Assembly (NCBI RefSeq): GCF_902459695.1
Contig: NZ_CABPRZ010000014.1
Location: forward strand, 1-64,000
Direction of reading: 5' to 3'
Origin: Pandoraea terrae
GTDB lineage: Bacteria > Pseudomonadota > Gammaproteobacteria > Burkholderiales > Burkholderiaceae
Length of the DNA stretch: 64,000 bases
The translations under genes were made by a program, and so were the position numbers. Below the pieces are notes generated by a model. That model was not told where the DNA came from. It did not search any database and was given only the letters and a program-made list of their open reading frames with translations. This document shows positions 56,687 to 64,000 of this stretch, piece after piece. The stretch's first letter is position 1; every line of letters starts with the position of its first letter.

Positions 56687-58114
56687 ATGACGTTCAGCTG
56701 GTTCGATATCGGATTCGCCGTCGGCTTGGTGCATGTCATGGGTATCGCCGCGGCGATCCATGCCGTCATGACGGTGCGCACGTCGCAAGGCGCCGTTGCG
56801 TGGGCGGTATCGCTCGCGACGATGCCGTATCTCACGCTGGTGCCCTATCTGTTTCTCGGCCGCTCGAAATTCATCGGCTACGTGGAGGCGCGCCGCGCGC
56901 GCAATCTGTTGATGCGCACGCGCGTCGGTGAAATCGACTGGAGCGGCATCTCGCCGCTGGCGGCGGACGCACACCCCGAGTTCAGCGCGCTCACTGACCT
57001 GACCGACATCCCGTTCGTCGCGGGCAATCGGGTGCGGCTGCTGATCAACGGACGCGCGACATTCGATGCCATCTTCGCCGCCATCGACCGGGCGCGCGAT
57101 TACATCATCGTGCAATTCTTCATCGTGCACGACGACACCCTCGGGCGCGAGTTGCAGCGCCGTCTGCTGGCGCGTGCGGCCGCGGGGGTGAAAGTCTACT
57201 TTCTGTACGACCGGATCGGCAGTCACGATCTGCCGCGCAAATACTGCGAACGGCTGATCGCGGGCGGCGTGATGGTCCACGAATTCACGGCCGCCAAACG
57301 CGGTCTGTTCGTCAACCGGTTCCAGCTCAATTTCCGCAATCACCGCAAGATCGTCGTGATCGACGGCAACGAAGCGTTCATTGGCGGACACAACGTCGGC
57401 AATGAATACCTCGGCGAAAAGCCGCCGCTGGCGCCCTGGCGCGACACGCACATCGCGATCGAAGGCCCGGCCGTCATCGGCATCCAGCGCGCCTTCGCGG
57501 AAGACTGGCACTGGAGCAACGGCAGCGTCCCCCCGCTCAACCACACGCCGGCCGAGGTCGACGGCAATATGCACTGCCAGGTGGTGCCGAGCGGGCCGGC
57601 GGACCGGCTGGAGACCGCTTCGCTGTTCTTCGTGACGGCAATCAACGCGGCGCGCGAGCGCATCTGGCTGACAACGCCCTATTTCGTCCCCGACGAAGCG
57701 GTGTTCGCAGCGCTGCGCCTGGCCGTGCTGCGCGGCGTCGATGTCCGCATCCTGATCCCGAGCCGCCCCGATCATCGGGTGGTGTATGTGGCCACACAGT
57801 CCTACGCGCATGAAGCGGTGCGCAGCGGCATCGAGGTCTACCGCTACCGGCCGGGCTTTTTGCATCAGAAGGTGGTGTTGATCGACGACCGTGCCGCCGC
57901 CGTCGGCAGCGCGAACCTGGACAACCGGTCGTTCCGGCTCAATTTCGAACTCATGCTGCTGACGGTCGACCATGACTTCGCCGCCAGCGTCGCCCGCATG
58001 CTCGACAACGATTTCGCCGACAGCACACCGATCGAGCGGGATGCGCTGCGCAGTCTTGCCTGGTGGTGGCGCACCGCCATGCGCGTTGCGCGGCTGTTCG
58101 CACCGATTCTTTAG
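56687..58114 (+). CDS. cls: Cardiolipin synthase
   Basis: 475 residues. Two N-terminal membrane helices (IGFAVGLVHVMGIAAAIHAVM; AVSLATMPYLTLVPYLFLG) are followed by two phospholipase-D HKD domains: HRKIVVIDGNEAFIGGHNVG and HQKVVLIDDRAAAVGSANLD. It condenses two phosphatidylglycerols to cardiolipin at the inner membrane. GGGAGG precedes the ATG. Its TAG stop (58112-58114) overlaps a repeat end that begins at 58114. Confidence 0.94.
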   Translation: MTFSWFDIGFAVGLVHVMGIAAAIHAVMTVRTSQGAVAWAVSLATMPYLTLVPYLFLGRSKFIGYVEARRARNLLMRTRVGEIDWSGISPLAADAHPEFSALTDLTDIPFVAGNRVRLLINGRATFDAIFAAIDRARDYIIVQFFIVHDDTLGRELQRRLLARAAAGVKVYFLYDRIGSHDLPRKYCERLIAGGVMVHEFTAAKRGLFVNRFQLNFRNHRKIVVIDGNEAFIGGHNVGNEYLGEKPPLAPWRDTHIAIEGPAVIGIQRAFAEDWHWSNGSVPPLNHTPAEVDGNMHCQVVPSGPADRLETASLFFVTAINAARERIWLTTPYFVPDEAVFAALRLAVLRGVDVRILIPSRPDHRVVYVATQSYAHEAVRSGIEVYRYRPGFLHQKVVLIDDRAAAVGSANLDNRSFRLNFELMLLTVDHDFAASVARMLDNDFADSTPIERDALRSLAWWWRTAMRVARLFAPIL

Positions 58115-58150
58115 GGCCTGTTCACGCCCCGAATCACCCAAATATGGGCA
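58114..58150. repeat. Degenerate end of the GGGCCTGTTCACG repeat family
   Basis: GGGCCTGTTCACGCC (58114-58128) is identical to the first 15 bases of the end at 12202. After an intervening CCGAATCACC, a degraded CAAATATGGGCACG resembles the rest of the end. TA precedes it and forms the cls stop codon with the first G. Confidence 0.6.
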
Positions 58151-58217
58151 CGGATTCGCCGGGCCGGTAAAATACGCGTTTGCCGCAATTTCGACGGCAT
58201 CTCTTACCCCATTTGCC

Positions 58218-60146
58218 GTGATCCGATTTGAACACCTGACCCTCGCCCGCGGCACCAAACCGCTCTTCGAGGACACCTCGGCCGTCATCAATCCAGGCGA
58301 ATCGGTCGGCCTCGTCGGCGCCAACGGCGCCGGGAAAAGCACCCTCTTCGCGCTGCTGCGCGGGCAGTTGCACGCCGACGGCGGCGACGCCTTCGTGCCG
58401 AGCGGCTGGCGTGTCGCCCATGTGATGCAGGAGACCCCCGCGGTCGAACGCACGGCGCTCGATTATGTCCTTGACGGCGACACGCGCCTGCGCGACATCG
58501 AAGCGAGCATGGCCGCCGCGCAAACCGCCCACGACGGCCACGCCGAAGCCGAAGCGCATACGGCCTTCGCGGATGCCGACGGCTACACTGCGCCGGCGCG
58601 CGGCGAAGCGCTGCTGCTGGGCCTCGGTTTCACGCTGGCGCAGACGGCACTGCCCGTCGCGAGTTTTTCGGGTGGCTGGCGCATGCGCCTGAATCTTGCG
58701 CAGGCGCTGATGTGCCCTTCCGACCTGCTGCTGCTCGACGAACCGACGAACCACCTGGACCTCGACGCGATCGTCTGGCTCGAAGACTGGCTCAAGCGCT
58801 ATGCCGGCACACTCGTCATCATCTCGCACGACCGGGAATTTCTCGACGGCGTGTGCAACGTCACGCTGCACATCGAGAACCAGCAGTTGAAGCGTTACGG
58901 CGGCAACTACAGTCAGTTCGAGATCCTCCGCGCGCAACAACTTGCCTTGCAGCAGAACGCCTTCGAAAAGCAGCAGAAAACGATCGCGCATCTCGAATCG
59001 TTCATCGCTCGTTTCAAGGCCAAGGCATCGAAAGCCACGCAGGCGCAAAGCCGGGTCAAGGCACTCGAGAAGATGGAACGTATCGCGCCGGCGCACGTGG
59101 CCTCTCCGTTTACGTTCGAATTCCGTCACGCCGACTCGGCGCCGAATCCGATGCTCGTGCTCGACGCAGTGCGTTGCGGCTATACGCTGGGGGACGATAG
59201 CGAAAAGGTCATCCTGCCGCGTGTGACGATGTCCGTACAGAACGAACAGCGAATCGGCCTGCTCGGGGCGAACGGCCAGGGCAAGTCGACACTCATCAAA
59301 ACCTTGGCCGGCACGCTCGCGCCGCTGGCCGGCGACGTCAAGCAAGGCAAGGGGCTGCAGATCGGTTACTTCGCCCAGCATCAGGTGGAGACGCTGCGCC
59401 ATGACGACTCGGCGCTCCGGCATTTGCAGCGGCTTGCCCCCGATACGCGCGAACAGGAACTGCGCGACTTCCTCGGCGGCTTCAATTTTCGCGGCGACAT
59501 GGCGACCGCATCGATTGCGCCGTTCTCCGGCGGCGAGAAGGCACGGCTCGCGCTGGCGCTGATCATCTGGCAAAAGCCCAATCTGCTGCTGCTCGACGAG
59601 CCGACGAACCACCTGGACCTCGAAACACGCCACGCGCTGACCATGGCGCTCGCACAGTTCGACGGCACGCTGATCCTCGTCTCGCACGATCGACATCTGC
59701 TGCGCGCGACGACCGATCAGTTCCTGCTCGTGGCCCACGGCGAAGTGCAGCCGTTCGACGGCGATCTCGACGACTACCGTGACTGGCTGCTCAAGCATGC
59801 CGCCGACCAGCGCGCCGCCGCGCGCGAAACGGACAGCGACAACAACGGCGCCTCGGACGTCAACCGCAAGGATCAGAAGCGCTTCGAAGCACAGGAGCGG
59901 CAGCGTCTGGCACAACTGCGCAAGCCGTTGCAGCGCAAGATCGAGAAGCTGGAGAAATCGCTCGAAACGCTGAGCGAAGAGAAGGCGAAGCTCGACGCCG
60001 TGCTGGCCGACAGCGCCACGTACGAGGACACGAAGAAAGCGCTATTGACGCAGAGCCTGAAGCGTCAGGGCGAAGTCACCGCGCAACTGGCGGACGTCGA
60101 GGCCGAATGGCTGATGGCGCACGAATCGCTGGAACAGATCGTTTGA
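58218..60146 (+). CDS. ABC-F family ATPase (YheS type)
   Basis: 642 residues from GTG at 58218 (VIRFEHLTLARGTKPLFED); no ATG fits. It has two ABC domains in tandem without membrane segments. Walker A sites are GANGAGKSTLFALLRG and GANGQGKSTLIKTL, signatures are FSGGWRMRLNLAQAL and FSGGEKARLALALI, and both Walker B are LLLLDEPTNHLDL. An interdomain linker (P-site tRNA-interaction motif) is Gln/Lys-rich, and a C-terminal coiled coil follows. ABC-F proteins act on ribosomes; the exact role of YheS-type members is not fixed. Confidence 0.93.
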   Translation: MIRFEHLTLARGTKPLFEDTSAVINPGESVGLVGANGAGKSTLFALLRGQLHADGGDAFVPSGWRVAHVMQETPAVERTALDYVLDGDTRLRDIEASMAAAQTAHDGHAEAEAHTAFADADGYTAPARGEALLLGLGFTLAQTALPVASFSGGWRMRLNLAQALMCPSDLLLLDEPTNHLDLDAIVWLEDWLKRYAGTLVIISHDREFLDGVCNVTLHIENQQLKRYGGNYSQFEILRAQQLALQQNAFEKQQKTIAHLESFIARFKAKASKATQAQSRVKALEKMERIAPAHVASPFTFEFRHADSAPNPMLVLDAVRCGYTLGDDSEKVILPRVTMSVQNEQRIGLLGANGQGKSTLIKTLAGTLAPLAGDVKQGKGLQIGYFAQHQVETLRHDDSALRHLQRLAPDTREQELRDFLGGFNFRGDMATASIAPFSGGEKARLALALIIWQKPNLLLLDEPTNHLDLETRHALTMALAQFDGTLILVSHDRHLLRATTDQFLLVAHGEVQPFDGDLDDYRDWLLKHAADQRAAARETDSDNNGASDVNRKDQKRFEAQERQRLAQLRKPLQRKIEKLEKSLETLSEEKAKLDAVLADSATYEDTKKALLTQSLKRQGEVTAQLADVEAEWLMAHESLEQIV

Positions 60147-60193
60147 GCCACCCGGTCGCGGCCTTGCCGCCGCGGCTCGGACGCTGCCCCACG

Positions 60194-61570
60194 CTAGAAT
60201 CCCGCAACGGTCGAAATGGCGTGCTCGAGCCGGTCGACGGCATGGACTTCGAGTCCGTCGATCGGCTGCCGCGGCGCGTTGGCTTTGGGAATGATCGCAA
60301 TCGAGAAGCCGAGTTTCGCGGCCTCTTTCAACCGATCCTGACCGCGCGGACTCGGACGAATCTCGCCCGCCAGCCCGACTTCCCCGAACGCCACGATGCC
60401 GCGCGGCAACGGCTTGTTGCGCAATGACGAATGGATCGCGAGCAATACCGCGAGATCGGCGGCCGGCTCGGTAATCTTCACACCGCCGACGGCATTGAGG
60501 AACACATCCTGATCGAAACACGCGATGCCCGCGTGACGATGCATCACCGCGAGCAACATGGCCAAGCGATTCTGTTCAAGGCCGACCGCCAGCCGGCGCG
60601 GATTCGGCACCTGGGCGGTATCGACGAGCGCCTGCACCTCCACCAGCAACGGACGCGTACCCTCCTGCGTCACCAGCACGCAGGACCCCGGCACTGTCTG
60701 CTCGTGCTGCGAAAGGAACAGTGCCGACGGATTCGCAACGCCGCGCAAGCCCTTCTCGGTCATGGCGAACACGCCGAGTTCGTTGACCGCCCCGAAGCGA
60801 TTCTTGAACGCACGTACGAGCCGGTACGAAGAATGCGTATCGCCTTCGAAGTACAGCACCGTGTCGACGATGTGTTCAAGCACGCGCGGACCCGCCAGGC
60901 TGCCTTCCTTCGTAACGTGCCCGACCATGATGACAGTCACGCCGCTTTGCTTGGCGCAGCGCGTGAGCTGCGCGGCGCATTCGCGCACCTGGGCCACCGA
61001 GCCGGGCGCGGACGTCAGCGCTTCGGAATATACCGTCTGGATCGAGTCGATGACGACCACGTCCGGCTTCTCCGATTCGATCGCGCCGAGGATTTTCTCC
61101 AACTGGATTTCGGCCAGCAGGTCAAGCTCGCCGCCACCGGCTTCGAAGCCGCCTCCCAATCCCAGACGCTGCGCCCGGAGCGCAATCTGCGCGCCCGATT
61201 CTTCACCGCTGACATAGAGCGCGCGGCGTTCGCGCGACAGGTGCGCGAGCGACTGAAGCAGCAGGGTCGATTTGCCGATGCCCGGGTCGCCGCCGATCAA
61301 TACGACGCCTCCCGCCACGAGGCCGCCGCCCAGCACCCGGTCGAACTCGCTGACGCCGCTGGAGAAACGGGGAACATCCTGCGCTTCGATCTCGGCAAGC
61401 TTGCGCACCGGCGTGCTTTTGGCCAACGCCTGGTAGCGATGTCCCGAGGACGTTTCCGCCACCGATTCGACCAGCGTGTTCCAACCGTTGCAATGCGGAC
61501 ATTGGCCTTGCCATTTCGGGGTCTGGCCGCCGCACTCGGAGCAGGTGTAGACAGTCTTGGCACGGGCCAT
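60194..61570 (-). CDS. radA: DNA repair protein RadA
   Basis: 458 residues. The N-terminal zinc finger CSECGGQTPKWQGQCPHCNGW is followed by a RecA-like ATPase (Walker A GGDPGIGKSTLLLQ), the RadA-specific KNRFGAVNELGVF motif, and a C-terminal Lon-protease-like domain (LLVEVQALVDTAQVPNPRRL). RadA promotes branch migration in recombination. The start at MARAKTVYTCSECG is standard. It is downstream of alr on the same strand, separated by the 50-bp palindrome. Confidence 0.97.
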   Translation of the reverse strand: MARAKTVYTCSECGGQTPKWQGQCPHCNGWNTLVESVAETSSGHRYQALAKSTPVRKLAEIEAQDVPRFSSGVSEFDRVLGGGLVAGGVVLIGGDPGIGKSTLLLQSLAHLSRERRALYVSGEESGAQIALRAQRLGLGGGFEAGGGELDLLAEIQLEKILGAIESEKPDVVVIDSIQTVYSEALTSAPGSVAQVRECAAQLTRCAKQSGVTVIMVGHVTKEGSLAGPRVLEHIVDTVLYFEGDTHSSYRLVRAFKNRFGAVNELGVFAMTEKGLRGVANPSALFLSQHEQTVPGSCVLVTQEGTRPLLVEVQALVDTAQVPNPRRLAVGLEQNRLAMLLAVMHRHAGIACFDQDVFLNAVGGVKITEPAADLAVLLAIHSSLRNKPLPRGIVAFGEVGLAGEIRPSPRGQDRLKEAAKLGFSIAIIPKANAPRQPIDGLEVHAVDRLEHAISTVAGF

Positions 61571-61677
61571 GCGAACGATTTACCTTGAAAGAGAAACAGA
61601 TGACCGACGGCGGATTGCCGCCGGCGGCAGCAAGCTTCGCCCGAATCCGGGCGTTGCCTGTTTTGCCACGTATGCGA

Positions 61678-61727
61678 GGGCCTGTTCACGCTAATATCGC
61701 GAGCCCGATATTAGCGTGAACAGGCCC
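61678..61727. repeat. 50-bp palindromic minimal copy of the GGGCCTGTTCACG element
   Basis: It reads GGGCCTGTTCACGCTAATAT joined directly to a full 30-base reverse-complement end (CGCGAGCCCGATATTAGCGTGAACAGGCCC), so two ends of the 267-bp element abut with the interior lost. TA follows on the right; GA is on the left. It lies between alr (stop 10 bases away) and radA and would form a long RNA hairpin in their transcript. There is no T tract. Confidence 0.85.
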
Positions 61728-61737
61728 TAGCTGCGTA

Positions 61738-62808
61738 TTATTGCGGGTCGACCTTGACGCGACGCGCCACTGCGCACATCAGCTCGTAGCCCAGCGTGCC
61801 TGCGGATTCGGCCACCTCGTCGATTGGCATGCCACGGCCCCACAACGTCACCGGCGAACCGACGCGTGCTTGCGGCACCGGGCCCAGATCGACGCCCAGC
61901 ATGTCCATCGAAACCCGGCCGACGGTGCGCGTACGCACGCCATCGACAAGAATCGGCGTGCCGGTCGGCGCGACGCGCGGATACCCGTCAGCATAGCCGC
62001 ATGCCACGACACCGACGCGCATCGGCACGTCCGCCGTGAACACGCTGCCGTAACCGATCGTGCTGCCGGCCGGAACCTCCTGGATGCCGATCAGTTCGGA
62101 TTCAAGCGTCATTGTCGGTTTCAGGTCGAGACTCTCGGCGGTGACCGCCGTGCCCTTCGGCGACGACCCGTACAGCATGATGCCGGGACGAATCCACGCG
62201 CCGTGAGCTTGCGGATGAAACAGCGTGGCCGCCGAGTTTGCGAGGCTGCGCTCGCCCGGCACGTCGCGCGCGCCACGCTCGAACGCTTCCATCTGGTACG
62301 CGATGCCGCGCTCCCCGTCAGCGTCCGAGAAGTGCGTCATCAGCACGATCTGCCCCACCCCCGGGATGGTGCGCGCGCGTTCCCACGCGGCACGAAATCG
62401 CTCGGGCGTGAAACCAAGCCGGTTCATGCCCGTATTCATCTTCAATTGGATGCCCAACGGCTTGCTCAAACGCGCAGTCTCGAGCATCCGCAGCTGTTCG
62501 TCACTGTGAACGGTCGTCGTCAAACCGTACTTGTCGACGATCGCCAGGTCCGACGGCTCAAAGAACCCTTCGAGCAGGAGGATCGGACCGGCCCAGCCGA
62601 GTTCGCGCAGGCGCACGGCTTCTTCGAGATCGAGCAGCCCGAAACCGTCGGCATCGCGCAGCCCCGGATAGGCGTGATCGATGCCATGCCCGTAGGCATT
62701 GGCCTTGACGACAGCCCAGACCTTCGCATTCGGCGCGTGGCGACGGGCGACATCGAGATTGTGGGCAAGTGCGGAAGTGTGAATCGTGACTTTGATCGGA
62801 CGCGGCAT
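61738..62808 (-). CDS. alr: Alanine racemase
   Basis: 356 residues from ATG at 62808 ([18 protein letters not shown]). It makes D-alanine for peptidoglycan. The PLP Lys is in [10 protein letters not shown], the catalytic Tyr in [11 protein letters not shown], and [11 protein letters not shown] and [13 protein letters not shown] are conserved. The longer upstream open frame is Cys/Pro-rich and not conserved. Confidence 0.96.
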   Translation of the reverse strand: MPRPIKVTIHTSALAHNLDVARRHAPNAKVWAVVKANAYGHGIDHAYPGLRDADGFGLLDLEEAVRLRELGWAGPILLLEGFFEPSDLAIVDKYGLTTTVHSDEQLRMLETARLSKPLGIQLKMNTGMNRLGFTPERFRAAWERARTIPGVGQIVLMTHFSDADGERGIAYQMEAFERGARDVPGERSLANSAATLFHPQAHGAWIRPGIMLYGSSPKGTAVTAESLDLKPTMTLESELIGIQEVPAGSTIGYGSVFTADVPMRVGVVACGYADGYPRVAPTGTPILVDGVRTRTVGRVSMDMLGVDLGPVPQARVGSPVTLWGRGMPIDEVAESAGTLGYELMCAVARRVKVDPQ

Positions 62809-63169
62809 GGCAAGCGGGTGGGAGAGACAAGGGGCCGGGCATATGACCCCGCGCACGGGGATCGGTTCAACGCACCGGCAGGCATAACGCATGCGCATAT
62901 TTTCGTGTTATAAAGCCGTGCGCACAACTTGTTTTGCAATATTTATCCCGATCAAGAACAGCTGTCCCGGACAGCGGGCGAACGGGCGCCATCCATGGGG
63001 GTTTCATTGGCCGATCCATTGCCGGAATGACGGCAATTGATGCTATTTGCGCGCAAATTGGCCGGAAATCCCCCTGTGTTCAAGCCCGTTCGGGCGCCAC
63101 TGGGGCGCCACGGATACTTATAACCGAGACACGCACGCACGACGCCGCCCGGGATCGACTCGAGTACCG
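62809..63169. other. Divergent intergenic region alr / lplT
   Basis: 361 bases without a gene. An AT-rich island at about 62890-62955 (including TTATAAAG and TTGTTTTGCAATATTTAT) probably holds the alr promoter; a TATAAC on the minus strand is the best -10, but no -35 has normal spacing. Close to lplT, GGGCGCCACT is followed by GGGGCGCCAC and then ATACTTATAAC, a possible lplT -10. No small ORF looks real. Confidence 0.45.
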
Positions 63170-64000
63170 ATGAAGAAAGGCTTTTACACCATCATGGCCG
63201 CGCAGTTTTTTTCGTCGCTGGCCGACAATGCATTACTCATCGCAGCTATCGCGCTCCTCAAGGACTTACACGCACCGCAGTGGATGACGCCGCTGTTGAA
63301 ACTGTTCTTCGTCCTGTCCTATGTGATCCTCGCCGCCTACGTCGGCGCCTTCGCCGATTCGATGGCCAAGGGCCGCGTCATGTTCATTACGAATACGATC
63401 AAGGTCGCCGGCTGCCTCATGATGCTGTTCGGCTCGCACCCGCTCCTCGCGTACGGTGTCGTCGGCTTCGGCGCCGCCGCGTATTCGCCGGCGAAGTACG
63501 GCATCCTGACGGAGCTGCTGCCGCCCGAAAAGCTCGTGGCGGCGAATGGATGGATCGAAGGACTCACCGTCAGTTCGATCATTCTCGGCACCGTCCTCGG
63601 CGGGGCCTTGATCAGCCCGCATATCTCCCACGCCATCCTGGCGCGCATGCCGGCCGTGATCACCTCGCCGGCGGCAGCGGCGATGATCGTCATCGTCGGC
63701 ATTTACGTCCTTGCAGCCCTGGTCAACCTGCGCATCCCCGACACCGGTGCACACTATCCGCGTCAGGAACACAATCCAATCAAGCTGGTCAGCGATTTCG
63801 CGGACTGTTTCATGACGCTATGGCGCGACAAACTGGGTCAGATCTCGCTTGCCGTCACGACGCTCTTCTGGGGCGCCGGTGCCACCCTGCAGTTCATCGT
63901 CCTCAAGTGGGCGGAAAAGGCACTCGGCATGACACTGTCCGAAAGTGCGTTGCTGCAGGCGGTATCCGCACTCGGCGTGGCCATGGGTGCCATGCTCGCG
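63170..64000 (+). CDS. lplT: Lysophospholipid transporter, N-terminal part (cut by window edge)
   Basis: 277 codons are in the window. MFS protein starting MKKGFYTIMAAQFFSSLADNALLIAAIALL, the hallmark LplT start, with YSPAKYGILTELLPPEKLVAANGWIEG also typical. LplT flips lysophospholipids across the inner membrane for re-acylation by Aas, which often follows. At least seven membrane helices are visible. No strong ribosome-binding site precedes the ATG. Confidence 0.92.
   Translation, partial: MKKGFYTIMAAQFFSSLADNALLIAAIALLKDLHAPQWMTPLLKLFFVLSYVILAAYVGAFADSMAKGRVMFITNTIKVAGCLMMLFGSHPLLAYGVVGFGAAAYSPAKYGILTELLPPEKLVAANGWIEGLTVSSIILGTVLGGALISPHISHAILARMPAVITSPAAAAMIVIVGIYVLAALVNLRIPDTGAHYPRQEHNPIKLVSDFADCFMTLWRDKLGQISLAVTTLFWGAGATLQFIVLKWAEKALGMTLSESALLQAVSALGVAMGAMLA

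Overview
The window is about 64 kb of GC-rich bacterial chromosome with dense, short-spaced genes. Gene content and order (rpsB-tsf-pyrH-frr-uppS-cdsA-dxr-rseP-bamA-skp-lpxD-fabZ-lpxA-lpxB-rnhB, guaB-orf-guaA, ppsA next to ppsR, glnD after map, a ZipA-type protein between smc and ligA) point to a betaproteobacterium of the Burkholderiaceae. Protein style suggests Pandoraea or a close relative; that genus call is inference. No rRNA, tRNA or CRISPR array was seen.

Layout. 1-1796: purine/ureide catabolism (puuE, uraD and the start of an allantoicase), all on the minus strand. 2014-5135: an LD-carboxypeptidase, tadA, an orphan ParB-like protein and a Lon-N domain protein. 5319-7308: a 5'-truncated aldehyde dehydrogenase facing away from a LysR regulator that has lost an internal segment, a deletion scar. 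7311-10935: guaB, a small membrane protein and guaA. 11276-15176: a DMT transporter, rnfH, ratA, smpB, and an SPFH/NfeD membrane pair. 15300-21681: ppsA and its regulator ppsR, divergent and now separated by a roughly 2.9-kb group II intron carrying an RT/maturase/HNH protein. 21754-37311: one long minus-strand superoperon running from rpsB through envelope biogenesis (isoprenoid carrier lipid, phospholipid, lipid A, outer-membrane protein assembly) to rnhB and an rRNA/tRNA methyltransferase.

37738-42557: map, glnD and a large-subunit pseudouridine synthase with a long basic N-terminal tail. 42598-50457 (minus strand): def, ligA, a ZipA-type FtsZ-binding protein and smc. 50578-51564: a second EamA transporter. 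52093-55649: lysine/diaminopimelate genes dapC, dapD, a Spx/ArsC-like reductase and dapE, followed by prmB, a cardiolipin synthase and an ABC-F ATPase. 60194-64000: radA, alr and the start of lplT.

The most unusual content is accessory. First, a 267-bp non-autonomous element (51595-51861) has perfect 30-bp terminal inverted repeats flanked by TA and an interior made almost wholly of nested hairpins. A minimal 50-bp version lies at 61678-61727, and single ends at 12202 and 58114 supply the TAG stop codons of two genes. Second, the group II intron sits in the shared ppsA/ppsR regulatory region. Third, the aldehyde dehydrogenase/LysR pair carries two deletions. Most of the rest is ordinary, well-conserved housekeeping DNA.
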